DNA of 64,000 bases from Pseudoalteromonas luteoviolacea H33-S (GCF_001625695.1 NZ_AUXY01000074.1:62001-126000), one strand, 5' to 3'. Counted from the first letter of the stretch, positions 10,887 through 24,851 are shown. Numbers and translations are program-made. The notes: generated from the letters alone by a model not told the origin.

Positions 10887-11489
10887 TTAAATAAATTGTT
10901 GTGCTGTGTGGACAATCTTTTTCTTAGAGAAAAAGAAGTGACGGCGTTTTCCGCCTAGTTGTCGCCACAACACGGCACTTCTAATACCTGCTAACAGCAA
11001 AGCACGGATTTTATGTTGAATATGCGTTTGCTGTAATAAATCTGGTTTACCAAAAACTTGGATCTTTGGTCCAGCAGGGCTGATAACTTGGGTATAGATA
11101 TCAGCAAGAGCGCCTAGAACTTGCTCGTCATAGACATTGAAATGCAATGTTTGTCTTTCGACTTGCTCTATACGTTTAGCGAGTTCGGAAAAAACAGCAT
11201 CATTCGATGATAATGCTCTTTCTAATTGCAATAGACTGCCTACGTATTTCACTATCTCAACGTCTTTTTCACCGTCACTTGAGAGTTGAGCGACTAGTGC
11301 TTGATAACCACCTTTGAGTGCAAAGTGATCATCATAAACATCTTCCGGATTTTGCGGTGCGGTATTTAATATACTCTGTAAAAACGTATGCACTTCGTTT
11401 TCATTGAAGGTACCATAACGAGCACATTTTTGGACAAGCTTAGCTATTTGGCAAATAGCAGCAAGAGGAATAACGGCTTTTGGTTGCAT
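10887..11489 (-). CDS. hflD: HflD, high-frequency-lysogenisation regulator homologue
   Basis: A 200-residue protein of the HflD (YcfC) family, which is peripheral to the inner membrane and in E. coli binds the lambda CII activator. Family features include ALAAICQIAKLVQKCARYG at the start and RALLLAGIRSAVLWRQLGGKRR near the end. The start codon overlaps the mnmA stop by one base (TAATG). Identification rests strongly on position between mnmA and purB, which is conserved in gammaproteobacteria. Confidence 0.92.
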   Translation of the reverse strand: MQPKAVIPLAAICQIAKLVQKCARYGTFNENEVHTFLQSILNTAPQNPEDVYDDHFALKGGYQALVAQLSSDGEKDVEIVKYVGSLLQLERALSSNDAVFSELAKRIEQVERQTLHFNVYDEQVLGALADIYTQVISPAGPKIQVFGKPDLLQQTHIQHKIRALLLAGIRSAVLWRQLGGKRRHFFFSKKKIVHTAQQFI

Positions 11490-12589
11490 TATTTAATCAC
11501 CGATTCAATGATACCGCCACCCAAGCAAGCATCATCCAAATAGAAAACAGCAGATTGACCAGGCGTTACGGCTTTTTGTGGCTCATCAAATAAAACACGC
11601 GCCATGCCGTCTTGACCAACTAATAAAGTACAAGGGATATCTTCTTGTCTGTAACGTGTTTTCACTGTGCAGCGAGTCGTGCCTTGTGGGCCTTCTCTGT
11701 CAACCCAATGAAGTTGGTTTGCATTCAGACCATTGCTGTATAGGCGAGGGTGATCTTTACCCTGTCCAACAACCAGTACATTGCGTTCTACATCTTTATC
11801 TACTACATACCAAGGTTCACCAGACCCTTCTTTCATTCCGCCAATAAGTAGGCCTTTTCTTTGGCCAAGGGTGTGGTACATCAAGCCTTCATGTTCACCG
11901 ACTCGGTTTCCTTCAGCATCTTCAATAATACCTGGTTGGGCTGGTAAGAACTTTTGTAAGAAATCTTTGAACTTACGCTCACCAATAAAGCAAATACCTG
12001 TACTGTCTTTCTTGTTATGGGTAATTAGACCTTGCTCTTCTGCAATTCTGCGTACTTCAGGTTTTTCGATTTCACCTACTGGGAACAGGGTTTGTGCAAC
12101 GTGCTCGTAGCTCAAGGTATATAAGAAATAACTTTGATCTTTGTTATTATCTAACCCTCTTAACATCGCAAACTTACCGTCTCGCTCCTCTCTGCGAACA
12201 TAGTGGCCAGTAGCGATGTAGTCTGCACCTAATGCTTCGGCGGCAAACTCTAAAAACGCTTTGAACTTAATTTCTTTGTTGCACATGATATCTGGGTTCG
12301 GCGTACGCCCAGCACGGTATTCTTCTAGGAAGTATTCAAATACGTTATCCCAGTATTCCGCAGCAAAGTTAACTGTGTGCAACTCAATGCCAAGCTTTTC
12401 ACAGACAGCTTGCGCATCTTTTAGATCTTCAGCTGCGGCACAGTATTCATCGTTATCGTCTTCTTCCCAGTTTTTCATAAACAAGCCTTCGACTTGGTAG
12501 CCTTGCTCTTTTAGAAGGTAAGCTGAAACTGAAGAATCTACGCCGCCAGACATGCCGACAATGACTTTAATGTTACTGTTATCGCTCAT
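11489..12589 (-). CDS. mnmA: tRNA-specific 2-thiouridylase MnmA
   Basis: A 366-residue enzyme that adds sulfur at C2 of the wobble uridine in tRNA-Lys, -Glu and -Gln. The PP-loop SGGVDSS lies at the N-terminus; the two catalytic cysteines are in [10 protein letters not shown] and [13 protein letters not shown] chose the ATG at 12589 ([16 protein letters not shown]), which matches the E. coli N-terminus, over an in-frame ATG 15 bases upstream. Neither has a strong ribosome binding site. It heads the mnmA-hflD-purB group. Confidence 0.95.
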   Translation of the reverse strand: MSDNSNIKVIVGMSGGVDSSVSAYLLKEQGYQVEGLFMKNWEEDDNDEYCAAAEDLKDAQAVCEKLGIELHTVNFAAEYWDNVFEYFLEEYRAGRTPNPDIMCNKEIKFKAFLEFAAEALGADYIATGHYVRREERDGKFAMLRGLDNNKDQSYFLYTLSYEHVAQTLFPVGEIEKPEVRRIAEEQGLITHNKKDSTGICFIGERKFKDFLQKFLPAQPGIIEDAEGNRVGEHEGLMYHTLGQRKGLLIGGMKEGSGEPWYVVDKDVERNVLVVGQGKDHPRLYSNGLNANQLHWVDREGPQGTTRCTVKTRYRQEDIPCTLLVGQDGMARVLFDEPQKAVTPGQSAVFYLDDACLGGGIIESVIK

Positions 12590-12668
12590 AATATCGCTGT
12601 ACATCTATATGTAATATTTGAAAGGCCGTGAGTATAGCATGCATTTGGCTACCCTCAAAAGACACACA

Positions 12669-13322
12669 CTAGACTTTATTTGGCTGCAAAACCTTATACT
12701 GACCGTTATTTAGGCCATTGAGAGTATATTTGCCAATGCTATATCGGATCAACCTAAGTGTAGGGTGACCGATGTGTGCAGTCATGCGACGTACTTGTCG
12801 GTTGCGTCCCTCTGAAATGGTAATACTCAACCAAGTCGTAGGAATATTTTTACGCTCCCTAATAGGAGGCGTACGCGGCCACACATCAGGTTCTTCTATT
12901 ACCTCAATTTGTGCAGGCTTGGTTAAGCCGTCTTTGAGTTCTACGCCTTTTCTAAGCTGGTTTAATGACTGCTCATCCGGTGCACCTTCTACCTGAACCC
13001 AATATGTTTTATTGGTGTTCTTTTTCGGTTCAGTCAGTTTGTGTTGCAGCTTTCCACAGTTTGTGAGTAGCAATAAGCCTTCACTATCACGATCAAGGCG
13101 ACCCGCAGCATATACAGATTTAACGTCGACATAATCAGCAAGTGTTTTACGGTGCTGATCATCCGTAAATTGGCACAGCACATCGAATGGTTTATTGAAC
13201 AATACTATTTTGACATCCTCAGGTTTGACTGGCGGCTTTTTAGCGCCTCGTGATGGTCGTCGTGAGATGTTGTTTGGCTTGTTCCGAGCAGCGTTAGGGC
13301 GCTGACTGTTTTTGTATGACAT
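12669..13322 (-). CDS. rluE: 23S rRNA pseudouridine(2457) synthase RluE
   Basis: A 217-residue pseudouridine synthase of the RsuA family. The catalytic Asp is in [35 protein letters not shown] is the second signature. Closest by eye to E. coli RluE (same length; [14 protein letters not shown] is shared), so the substrate is probably U2457 of 23S rRNA. The basic N-terminal 35 residues precede the catalytic core with no S4 domain. The frame opens at a TTG at 13331; the ATG at 13322 is preferred. Confidence 0.92.
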   Translation of the reverse strand: MSYKNSQRPNAARNKPNNISRRPSRGAKKPPVKPEDVKIVLFNKPFDVLCQFTDDQHRKTLADYVDVKSVYAAGRLDRDSEGLLLLTNCGKLQHKLTEPKKNTNKTYWVQVEGAPDEQSLNQLRKGVELKDGLTKPAQIEVIEEPDVWPRTPPIRERKNIPTTWLSITISEGRNRQVRRMTAHIGHPTLRLIRYSIGKYTLNGLNNGQYKVLQPNKV

Positions 13323-13393
13323 AGCTAACAAAGAGGTAATATGAATGGGCGCATACTAACAAAAGTCTCGCCATACTTCAGCATGAAAACAAA

Positions 13394-13417
13394 AAAAGGC
13401 AGCCTGAGCTGCCTTTT
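13394..13417 (-). terminator. Terminator of the monomeric icd gene
   Basis: A 10-bp perfect stem AAAAGGCAGC (13394-13403) and GCTGCCTTTT (13408-13417) with a 4-base loop. On the minus strand it is followed by a T-run, 16 bases after the icd stop codon. Confidence 0.85.
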
Positions 13418-13433
13418 AAAGCTTGAATTTAAC

Positions 13434-16005
<2,572 letters not shown>

Positions 16006-16224
16006 CTATGCCATTTCACCAACTTTCGGTGCAATATTAGTAGCATGTAAGCCCTTAGGCCCTTCCTGTAGCTCGAATGTTACATCTTGACCAGCTTTAA
16101 GCGTCTTGTATCCATCCATTACAATCGTCGAGTAATGTGCAAAGATATCTTCGTCACTGCCGTCTTCTACGATGAAACCAAACCCTTTGGCGTTGTTAAA
16201 CCATTTGACTTTTCCGCAAGCCAT
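16006..16224 (-). CDS. cspD: Cold-shock-domain protein, CspD-like
   Basis: A 72-residue single cold-shock domain that binds single-stranded nucleic acid. RNP1 is KGFGFIV and RNP2-like DIFAHY is seen; the start KVKWFNNAKG is typical. Divergent from clpS, as cspD is in E. coli and many relatives, which supports the cspD label (CspD inhibits replication initiation in E. coli). Paralogues CspA/CspE cannot be excluded by sequence alone. Confidence 0.88.
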   Translation of the reverse strand: MACGKVKWFNNAKGFGFIVEDGSDEDIFAHYSTIVMDGYKTLKAGQDVTFELQEGPKGLHATNIAPKVGEMA

Positions 16225-16425
16225 ACTTCTACATCCTTCTATAAGTTGACTAATTAAGTTAATCTAACCTTTGAAATTTGCTAAGCTGTCCATAACATGA
16301 ACAACTAGGACTAGAATGTAGTTTAAATAACCATACAGTCAAGTTTTTTAGTGCAGTTTTTTAACATTTTATTTATTTTTTAATTCAAGTTTGCTTGAGT
16401 ATATAAGACAAGACTATATTTAATT

Positions 16426-16743
16426 ATGAGTGGGATAAAAGATTCAGGTGTGTTGGAAGAGGTCAAAGACCAAGAGAAGCAAAAACTTCAACCACCGAAG
16501 AAATACAAAGTGATTTTAAACAATGATGATTACACGCCGATGGATTTCGTCATCGAAGTGTTAATGACTTTTTTCAACATGGATAGCGAAAGAGCAACTG
16601 ATGTGATGCTTAAAGTGCATCACGAGGGAAAAGCGGTATGTGGAATGTATCCTGCAGACATAGCCCATACAAAGGCTGAGCAGGTGAACAGATACGCTCG
16701 CGATCATGAGCATCCGCTCCTGTGTAGCTGTGAGCAAGAATGA
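16426..16743 (+). CDS. clpS: ClpS, N-degron adaptor of ClpAP
   Basis: A 105-residue adaptor that recognises N-terminal Leu, Phe, Tyr or Trp and hands substrates to ClpA. The core [20 protein letters not shown] contains the NDDYTPM motif forming the degron pocket, and [13 protein letters not shown] carries the second pocket region. The N-terminal 25 residues are the flexible arm. It is followed by clpA after 28 bases. Length and order match E. coli (106 residues). Confidence 0.96.
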   Translation: MSGIKDSGVLEEVKDQEKQKLQPPKKYKVILNNDDYTPMDFVIEVLMTFFNMDSERATDVMLKVHHEGKAVCGMYPADIAHTKAEQVNRYARDHEHPLLCSCEQE

Positions 16744-16771
16744 CCTTATTTATTCTCGTTGGGGGTTGCCA

Positions 16772-19036
16772 ATGCTAAATAAAGATTTAGAAATTACACT
16801 TAACACCGCGTTTCGTGAAGCTCGTACTCGTCGTCATGAATTTATGACGGTGGAGCATTTATTACTTGCACTGATTGATAATCCATCTGCAAGTGAAGCG
16901 CTCAACGCCTGTAGCGTAGATACTGACAGCTTAAAAAGAGATTTGTCAGAGTTTATTGATGAAACAACGCCAATTATTCCTGAGTTAGAGGAAGACCGGG
17001 AGACTCAACCAACGTTAGGATTTCAACGTGTTTTGCAACGGGCAGTGTTTCATGTTCAGTCTTCAGGCAGAAATGAAGTAACCGGCGTCAATGTTTTAGT
17101 CGCAATTTTTTCAGAGCAAGAAAGCCAAGCTGTTTATTTACTGAAAAAAGCAGATGTAAGCCGGTTAGATATCGTGAACTTCATCAGTCATGGTATTTCA
17201 AAGTCAGATGATGATCCTGAGCCTGAAGAGCAAGAGGACATCAATGAAGAAGGCGCGGAAGTTCAAGGCGAAGAAAAAACTAAGCTAGAGAACTTTACTG
17301 CAAATTTAAATGTTTTAGCGAAAGCAGGGCAGATAGACCCGCTTGTTGGTCGTGATCAAGAAGTAGAAAGAACCATTCAAGTGCTCTGCCGCCGCAAAAA
17401 GAACAACCCACTGTTGGTAGGTGAAGCGGGTGTTGGTAAAACCGCAATTGCCGAAGGGCTAGCTTATCGTATTGTCAATGAGCAAGTACCTGAAGTGATC
17501 GAAGATGCGGTTGTTTACTCTCTTGATATGGGGGCTTTACTTGCTGGCACAAAGTATCGCGGTGACTTTGAAAAACGCTTTAAAGCGCTGTTGAAAGAGT
17601 TACAAGCAAAACCAAATGCAATTTTGTTTATTGATGAGATCCATACCATTATCGGCGCGGGTGCTGCATCTGGCGGTGTTATGGATGCCTCAAATCTGAT
17701 CAAGCCGTTACTTTCTAGCGGGAAACTCCGTTGCTTAGGTTCTACGACGTACTCTGAGTTTAAAAATATTTTTGAAAAAGACAGAGCCTTGGTTCGTCGT
17801 TTTCAAAAAATTGACGTTGTTGAACCAAGTGTGGCTGATACTGCAAAAATTTTATACGGCTTGAAAGAGCGCTACGAAGAGCATCATGGCATTCGGTACA
17901 CGCAAAAAGCCCTTAAAGCCGCAGCTGAGTTGAGTGCGAAATACATCAATGAACGTCATTTACCAGACAAAGCAATTGATGTAATTGACGAAGCGGGTGC
18001 AAATCAACGCTTGTTACCTATGTCTAGACGTAAGAAGACCATTGGTGTGTCAGATATTGAGCAAATTGTATCTAAGATTGCTCGTATTCCTCAGCAAAAT
18101 GTGTCCTCAAGTGATAAGGAGGTGCTTAAGAATCTAGATAGAAATCTTAAGATGCTAGTCTTTGGTCAAGATGAGTCAATTGATGCGCTTACTTCAGCGA
18201 TTCGCTTATCACGTTCGGGACTTGCTAATGAAGAAAAGCCGATTGGTTCATTCTTGTTTGCAGGACCTACAGGTGTTGGTAAAACCGAAGTCACAAAACA
18301 GCTTGCTAAGTGCATGGGTATTGAGTTCATTCGCTTTGATATGTCCGAGTACTCAGAGCGTCATGCTGTAAGCCGCTTAATCGGTGCACCTCCTGGTTAT
18401 GTTGGTTTTGAACAGGGTGGCCTATTAACTGATTCAGTCATTAAACATCCTCATGCTGTTGTATTATTGGATGAGATTGAAAAAGCACACCCTGACATTT
18501 ACAACATTCTATTGCAGGTGATGGACCATGGTACGTTAACAGATAATAACGGCCGTAAAGCTGACTTCCGTAATGTTATCTTTGTTATGACGACCAATGC
18601 GGGCGTACAAGAGACTGTGAGAAAGTCTATCGGGTTCCAGCAACAAGATCATTCTCATGATGCAATGATTGAGATAAATAAAGTATTTACGCCTGAATTT
18701 AGAAACAGGCTGGATAACATTATTTGGTTTAACCACCTAGAAAAAGAAGTTATCTTGCAAGTTGTAGATAAGTTTATTGTTGAGTTGCAAGCTCAGTTAG
18801 ATAAGAAGTCGGTGAACCTAGAATTTACTAATGAAGCGAGAGATTGGATTGCCGATATTGGTTATGACAAAGCGATGGGTGCTAGACCTATGGCGCGCGT
18901 TATTCAAGATAACCTTAAAAAGCCATTGGCGAATGAAATTTTATTTGGTTCGCTCATCGATGGCGGTAATGTAAAAGTGACTGTCAAAGGCAATGCTTTA
19001 GAGTTCGACTTTGAACAAGAACTCGTTTCTGCATAA
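16772..19036 (+). CDS. clpA: ClpA, ATP-dependent unfoldase of the ClpAP protease
   Basis: A 754-residue AAA+ unfoldase with N domain, D1 Walker A GEAGVGKT (217-224), LFIDEIH Walker B, D2 Walker A GPTGVGKT (498-505) and VLLDEIEKAH. The start ATG at 16772 has TTGGGGG upstream and matches the family N-terminus MLNKDLEITLN; the open frame extends to 16706 inside clpS but is not used. E. coli ClpA is 758 residues. Unfolds substrates delivered by ClpS and threads them into ClpP, which is not in this window. Confidence 0.97.
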   Translation: MLNKDLEITLNTAFREARTRRHEFMTVEHLLLALIDNPSASEALNACSVDTDSLKRDLSEFIDETTPIIPELEEDRETQPTLGFQRVLQRAVFHVQSSGRNEVTGVNVLVAIFSEQESQAVYLLKKADVSRLDIVNFISHGISKSDDDPEPEEQEDINEEGAEVQGEEKTKLENFTANLNVLAKAGQIDPLVGRDQEVERTIQVLCRRKKNNPLLVGEAGVGKTAIAEGLAYRIVNEQVPEVIEDAVVYSLDMGALLAGTKYRGDFEKRFKALLKELQAKPNAILFIDEIHTIIGAGAASGGVMDASNLIKPLLSSGKLRCLGSTTYSEFKNIFEKDRALVRRFQKIDVVEPSVADTAKILYGLKERYEEHHGIRYTQKALKAAAELSAKYINERHLPDKAIDVIDEAGANQRLLPMSRRKKTIGVSDIEQIVSKIARIPQQNVSSSDKEVLKNLDRNLKMLVFGQDESIDALTSAIRLSRSGLANEEKPIGSFLFAGPTGVGKTEVTKQLAKCMGIEFIRFDMSEYSERHAVSRLIGAPPGYVGFEQGGLLTDSVIKHPHAVVLLDEIEKAHPDIYNILLQVMDHGTLTDNNGRKADFRNVIFVMTTNAGVQETVRKSIGFQQQDHSHDAMIEINKVFTPEFRNRLDNIIWFNHLEKEVILQVVDKFIVELQAQLDKKSVNLEFTNEARDWIADIGYDKAMGARPMARVIQDNLKKPLANEILFGSLIDGGNVKVTVKGNALEFDFEQELVSA

Positions 19037-19090
19037 TTTGTGGCGGCTGGGCTGATAGTGTTAGCCGCTTAATATTTTGAAGTTACAAAA

Positions 19091-19122
19091 GCAAAAAACC
19101 TAGCCAAGGCTAGGTTTTTTGC
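19091..19122. terminator. Bidirectional terminator between clpA and infA
   Basis: A 14-bp perfect stem centred on CCTAGCC/GGCTAGG, flanked by A-run and T-run on both sides, in the convergent gap between clpA (+) and infA (-). It should end transcription from both directions. Confidence 0.9.
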
Positions 19123-19168
19123 TACATACGTCTTATAGCGTCAAATTGACGCTGGCGAGACGGTAGAA

Positions 19169-19468
<300 letters not shown>

Positions 19469-19476
19469 TTAGTAAC

Positions 19477-20181
19477 TTAAATATTTGTCCAAGTATCATC
19501 TTTAAGCTGTTGAGCTGGTGAAAACTGCTTTTTGTAGCGCATTTTTTTACATTCGTCTATTTGATAACCTAAATAAACAAACTCTTTATTCTCTGCCGCT
19601 GCTAGGTTTATTTGTGCCATGATCATAATCGTACCTAAACTTAAGTGTTCAAAGTCTGGGTCGAAAAAAGTATAGATTGCAGATAGGGCGTTAGGCATTG
19701 TGTCTGTAACAGCAACGGCGACAAGTTGGTCTTGGTGCCACAACTCTATAAACGAAATGGGCATCCAGCGGCAAAATAAAAAACTTTCATATTGCAGTCT
19801 GTTTGGCGGGTACATTGTGCCATCACTGTGCCTGAGAGTTATGTACTTTTCATAAAGTGGAAAATAGCTTTCCTTTTCTTCGAAACTCACTTTAACGCTA
19901 AAGCTGTTTTGTATTTTTTTGTACTTTCGCAGTTGTGACCTTGAGGGCACATAATCCTTTGCTAATACTCGTATTGATTGGCATGCACTGCAAAGTGGGC
20001 AGTGTGGTCGATATATTTGATCTCCACTACGCCTAAACCCCAGAGAAAGGAGGGCTTCAAAACGCGCTGCTGTGTAGCATTCACTGTCTAAAATAACGAG
20101 TAGCTGTTCTTTTCTATCTGGTAGATAGCTGCAATCAAATTGCTGACTGAGGCCAATTTTAGATGGAAAGTGTTCAGTCAT
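19477..20181 (-). CDS. bpt: Bacterial protein transferase Bpt (aspartate/glutamate leucyltransferase)
   Basis: A 234-residue ATE-type aminoacyl-tRNA-protein transferase that adds Leu to proteins starting with Asp or Glu, making them ClpS substrates. The N-terminal ATE cysteines are in CPLCSACQSIRV; the C-terminal domain has RHSDGTMYPPNRLQYESFL and LGYQIDECKKMRYK. The ATG at 20181 overlaps the aat stop by 8 bases, so the two transferases are translationally coupled. Confidence 0.94.
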   Translation of the reverse strand: MTEHFPSKIGLSQQFDCSYLPDRKEQLLVILDSECYTAARFEALLSLGFRRSGDQIYRPHCPLCSACQSIRVLAKDYVPSRSQLRKYKKIQNSFSVKVSFEEKESYFPLYEKYITLRHSDGTMYPPNRLQYESFLFCRWMPISFIELWHQDQLVAVAVTDTMPNALSAIYTFFDPDFEHLSLGTIMIMAQINLAAAENKEFVYLGYQIDECKKMRYKKQFSPAQQLKDDTWTNI

Positions 20182-20890
20182 ATATTACCCCTATGTCTTG
20201 TGGGTGCCACATGGTTTGTACAGGGTGATAGTCACTTGCTTCTTTAAGTTTAGTCAAAAATTCTTCTCTGGGAATGACTTTTGCGCCCATTGAACTTAAG
20301 TAAGGGTTATCTAACTGACAATCTATAAAATGAGCATTGTGTTTTTTGAGCCAATTAACCAAAGCCCACATTGCTAATTTAGAAGCATTTGGCTGGTTAT
20401 GAAACATAGATTCACCACAAAATACACCTGATATCATTATTCCATATAGGCCGCCAGCTAGCTTTCCGTCAATCCATACCTCTACACTATGGGCAAACCC
20501 TTCCTCATGCGCTTGGCAATATGCCTTGAGCATATTTTTATTGATCCAAGTTCCTTCTTCGTGAAGTCGTTGCTCTCTGCATTGAGAGATAACTTGCTCA
20601 AAGGCTTGATTTATAGTGATTTTGGGTTTGAGTCGATTTCGAGCTTTTTTAAGTGTGCGTCCAATATGAAAGTCTGACAGCTCAATAATTCCTCGTTCAC
20701 TGGGTGACCACCACATGATCGGCTCTCGTTCATTGAACCAAGGGAAGATACCAAGTTGATATGCTTTTTTTAATCTTTTTGTATTGAGGCATCCGCCAAT
20801 GGCTAACAGGCCATCTGGTTCTTTTAGTGCAAAGTGGCACGGCGGAAATATGTAATCTGTCGATGATAAATGGAACAACTGTTGTGTCAT
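20174..20890 (-). CDS. aat: Leucyl/phenylalanyl-tRNA-protein transferase
   Basis: A 238-residue transferase that adds Leu or Phe to N-terminal Lys or Arg. Motifs seen: IFPPCHFALKEPDGLLAIGG, GIFPWFNEREPIMWWSPSERG and FIDCQLDNPYLSSMGAKVIPREEF. With bpt it creates primary N-degrons; the matching reader and unfoldase are ClpS and ClpA just across the terminator. Length agrees with E. coli Aat (234). Confidence 0.96.
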   Translation of the reverse strand: MTQQLFHLSSTDYIFPPCHFALKEPDGLLAIGGCLNTKRLKKAYQLGIFPWFNEREPIMWWSPSERGIIELSDFHIGRTLKKARNRLKPKITINQAFEQVISQCREQRLHEEGTWINKNMLKAYCQAHEEGFAHSVEVWIDGKLAGGLYGIMISGVFCGESMFHNQPNASKLAMWALVNWLKKHNAHFIDCQLDNPYLSSMGAKVIPREEFLTKLKEASDYHPVQTMWHPQDIGVIYD

Positions 20891-20951
20891 GGGTGACTTT
20901 TGTTTCGAGTGGACTAGTTGCTAATTTTGAGTTTAGCAAATTTCGGTTGGA

Positions 20952-20976
20952 AGCACGCCATGAAATATGGCGTGCT
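20952..20976 (-). terminator. Hairpin after trxB
   Basis: A 10-bp perfect stem AGCACGCCAT (20952-20961) with ATGGCGTGCT (20967-20976), loop of 5, located 7 bases after the trxB stop. It lacks a long T-run, so termination may be weak or Rho-assisted. Confidence 0.6.
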
Positions 20977-20982
20977 AAGAGA

Positions 20983-21939
<957 letters not shown>

Positions 21940-22188
21940 CTATCCTAAAATTTAGTATTAGCATTACAATGATGCCGATTCTAAGTAAATCAACCCAGAA
22001 GTAAAATAAAAATCAAATAAAGCAATTTTAGAAATCGTGAACTTGTCAAATTTAGTGTACTTGATGGAAAAGTAAGCCAATAGAGCTGAAATTGTCGGAT
22101 ATTCATGACCTTTCTATTTTTTTTTGTTATGTTTGAAGGAATTTTTTTTGCTACTAAATTATCAGTAGCCCAAGATTTAAAGGTAAAT

Positions 22189-23514
22189 ATGGCATTTTGG
22201 CAGGACAACGCTGGCTTTGCTTTAGAAGCGAGCAGCTGTAAAGTCTTAACAGACGCTAAACATTATCACAGTGAACTTTTGTCTTTGATTGGCAAAGCAA
22301 AGAAGCGCATTTACATCGCCGCACTGTATTTACAAGATGACACGGCAGGCCAGGGTGTGTTGTCTGCGTTGCATAATGCGTCGCTGAGCAATCCAGATTT
22401 AGAGATCAAAATACTAGTTGACTTTCACAGAGCCCAGCGAGGGTTAATCGGTGAGGCAAAGTCTGAGGGTAATGCACGCTTGTATTGTGATTATTTGGAG
22501 CAATTCAACTCAAATGTTAAAGTATATGGTGTGCCAGTAAAAGCCAAAGAATTGTTTGGAGTTTTACATCTTAAAGGGTTTGTGATTGATGATACGGTTC
22601 TATACAGCGGAGCAAGTATCAATGATGTCTACCTGCATCAAGAAGAGCGATATCGTCTTGATCGTTACTTTCTATTAGATAATGCAAAGTTAGCTGATAG
22701 CTTTACTGCTTTTATTGAGAAGCACCTGTTAAACTCTGAAGCGGTCCCCAGAATTGATAGAAGGCCTTTAAAGCCATTTAGTGAAATTAAGTTGGCGCAA
22801 AAGAAATTAATGCGCTCGCTGAAAAAAGCTAATTATGATATGTCTGGCGCAAGTGAGTCTAATTCACTTAATGTTCGCGCATTTTTAGGGTTTGGCCGTA
22901 GAACTAATAAGCTCAATAGATTGATTAAGACGTTATTTGATACCACTGAGCAGGAGTTGATTTTATATACGCCTTACTTCAACTTCCCTGCGCCTTTATT
23001 ACGCTCATTACGTCGTCTGTTAAAGCAAGGTAAGTCAGTAACGATCGTGGTTGGCGATAAGACAGCAAATGACTTTTACATCTCGCCAGATAAGCCATTT
23101 AGTCGAATAGGCGCACTGCCTTATTTGTATGAGCGGATTTTACATAAATTTCTAAAGTCGCAAAAAAGGTATATCGAGCAGGGACTACTCAATGTGTATC
23201 TATGGAAGGACGGAGACAACTCATTCCATCTAAAAGGTATAAATCAAGACAATCAAGTCCACCTCATGACAGGACATAATTTAAACCCAAGAGCTTGGGG
23301 TTTGGACATAGAAAATGGCATTTTGATAGAAGACAGAGATCAGGAATTGAAATCATTTATCGATGCTGAAAAGCAATCAATTTTGTCTCAATGCCGAAAG
23401 CTGTCTGGGCCTGATGATATTGAAACTTTACAAGATTACCCTGCACCGGTTCAAAAGATACTAGGGCAGGCTAAACGTGTCAAAGTCGACTTTATCATTA
23501 AAAAGTTTATTTAA
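22189..23514 (+). CDS. pssA: CDP-diacylglycerol-serine O-phosphatidyltransferase (PssA, PLD type)
   Basis: A 441-residue phosphatidylserine synthase of the phospholipase-D superfamily, first step to phosphatidylethanolamine. Two HKD-like motifs are seen: HLKGFVIDDTVLYSGASIND and HLKGINQDNQVHLMTGHNLNPR. Blocks KILVDFHRAQRGLIGEA and VGDKTANDFYI match E. coli PssA (451 residues). The frame opens at 22105, but the ATG at 22189 has AAAGG 6 bases before it and gives the family N-terminus; the upstream extension is a hydrophobic stretch I consider untranslated. Confidence 0.94.
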   Translation: MAFWQDNAGFALEASSCKVLTDAKHYHSELLSLIGKAKKRIYIAALYLQDDTAGQGVLSALHNASLSNPDLEIKILVDFHRAQRGLIGEAKSEGNARLYCDYLEQFNSNVKVYGVPVKAKELFGVLHLKGFVIDDTVLYSGASINDVYLHQEERYRLDRYFLLDNAKLADSFTAFIEKHLLNSEAVPRIDRRPLKPFSEIKLAQKKLMRSLKKANYDMSGASESNSLNVRAFLGFGRRTNKLNRLIKTLFDTTEQELILYTPYFNFPAPLLRSLRRLLKQGKSVTIVVGDKTANDFYISPDKPFSRIGALPYLYERILHKFLKSQKRYIEQGLLNVYLWKDGDNSFHLKGINQDNQVHLMTGHNLNPRAWGLDIENGILIEDRDQELKSFIDAEKQSILSQCRKLSGPDDIETLQDYPAPVQKILGQAKRVKVDFIIKKFI

Positions 23515-23540
23515 GTTTGCTGTCACAGTATGAATTAAGG

Positions 23541-23565
23541 CGACTAACTTCCGTTAGTCGTTTTT
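23541..23565 (+). terminator. pssA terminator
   Basis: An 8-bp perfect stem CGACTAAC/GTTAGTCG with TTCC loop, followed by TTTTT, 26 bases after the pssA stop. Confidence 0.85.
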
Positions 23566-23741
23566 AATATTTAATATTTTGTTTATGGGCTTGTTTTAAG
23601 TCCTTTATTTAGGCATTTCTCTCTCATTTAGTGCTCTTGATAGCCCCAAAATCTCTCCTGACTTTGACTGTGGCCCCATGATAAAAGCCCATATTTAAAA
23701 GTTGTTTACTTGCCAACATGTTGGAAGAACTAAGTTAAATA

Positions 23742-24716
23742 CTACTTCTGGCGTCTTAATTGTCCCGGGCTTATGCCAATTATTTTTTTGAAGGCTTTGC
23801 TAAAAGAAGCTTCAGAGCTGTAACCAACTTGCTCTGCAACGCTTATCATCGACTCTTTTCCTTCCTTCAATAGGTCTTGGGCGATATGCATTCGCCATTG
23901 ACTGAGATACGTCAGTGGCGTCATACCGATGATTTCGTGGAATAAGTTTGCAAACGCGGAACGAGACATACCTACGGAATGTGCCATGCGCTCAACTGTC
24001 CACGCTTGAGCGGGTTGTTTGTGGATCAGGCTCAAAGCAAGACTGAGTCGTGTATCTGCAAGTGCCCGAAAGTACCCCGTACCGGAATGCTGTGTGTTGA
24101 CATGCCATCGCAGCAATTGAATGACCAGTACCTCAGTAAGGCGATCAACAATAACGGTACCGCCAGGTAGAGTCGAGCGGGATTCGTGAGCTAGCATATT
24201 GGCTAGGTTGTTTAACCACAATAGTGATGGTTCTTCATTTGTTTTTATATGCAAAAAGTTGGGCATATCTCTTAATATTGGCAGTTGGACGTGTTGCTGA
24301 TATTTGAAGTAACCACACAATAGTGTGGTAATGCTTTCATCTCCTGAAAACGGGTTCTCATCGTTCTGTATCTGCGTTAGTAATTCGTCTCCCGATATAC
24401 AGACTCCATTTGGTTGATCGCCAATTTGGTGTGCCGCACCTGTTGGAAAGGCAACAATATCTCCGGTAGAGAGATAGGTAGCACGCTTTGAGTCAGGCAT
24501 GTTTAACCAAGCACTGCCTCGCACGACGAAATGAAAAGTACCATAGTCTGTTTCTGGCTCTTTTATGCCCCAAGGTGCTGAAAACTCGGTACAAAAATAG
24601 CTGCTAGCTTGAAGGCGAAGTGCATTTAAAATATCAGATAAGGCATCTCCTCCAATTAAGCTGTTTCCAGCATTAGGAATTTGAGCGTTCGATGGCGATG
24701 GAATGTGATTAAACAC
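23742..24716 (-). CDS. AraC-family transcriptional regulator with N-terminal cupin
   Basis: A 324-residue regulator. The N-terminal half is a cupin (YGTFHFVVRGSAWLNMP, LSTGDIVAFPTGAAHQIG), as in the Cupin_6 AraC subgroup; the C-terminal 100 residues hold two helix-turn-helix motifs (WTVERMAHSVGMSRSAFANLF and ISVAEQVGYSSEASFSKAFKK). I chose the GTG at 24716, which has AGGAG 7 bases upstream; the frame also opens at a GTG at 24776, without a ribosome binding site. It is divergent from the frameshifted membrane gene and probably controls it and perhaps the DUF417/DUF4331 genes. The ligand is unknown. Confidence 0.9.
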   Translation of the reverse strand: MFNHIPSPSNAQIPNAGNSLIGGDALSDILNALRLQASSYFCTEFSAPWGIKEPETDYGTFHFVVRGSAWLNMPDSKRATYLSTGDIVAFPTGAAHQIGDQPNGVCISGDELLTQIQNDENPFSGDESITTLLCGYFKYQQHVQLPILRDMPNFLHIKTNEEPSLLWLNNLANMLAHESRSTLPGGTVIVDRLTEVLVIQLLRWHVNTQHSGTGYFRALADTRLSLALSLIHKQPAQAWTVERMAHSVGMSRSAFANLFHEIIGMTPLTYLSQWRMHIAQDLLKEGKESMISVAEQVGYSSEASFSKAFKKIIGISPGQLRRQK

Positions 24717-24851
24717 GAGTTTACTCCTATTGGTCGTAATGAACCAAAAAAGTACGATTTGACATATATGCTGCACTAAACATCATAGTTTGTACAAGGT
24801 GAAACTGTAAAATTGTTGACTCAATCGTTTATTTAAATGAAGAGTATCACC

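Noticed and set aside
22105-22155. T-rich run as a terminator or phase-variable tract
   Set aside because: No stem precedes it and the run is outside the chosen coding region.
22105-22188. 28-codon hydrophobic N-terminal extension of PssA
   Set aside because: The ATG at 22189 has a well-spaced AAAGG and matches the family start; PssA is not exported.
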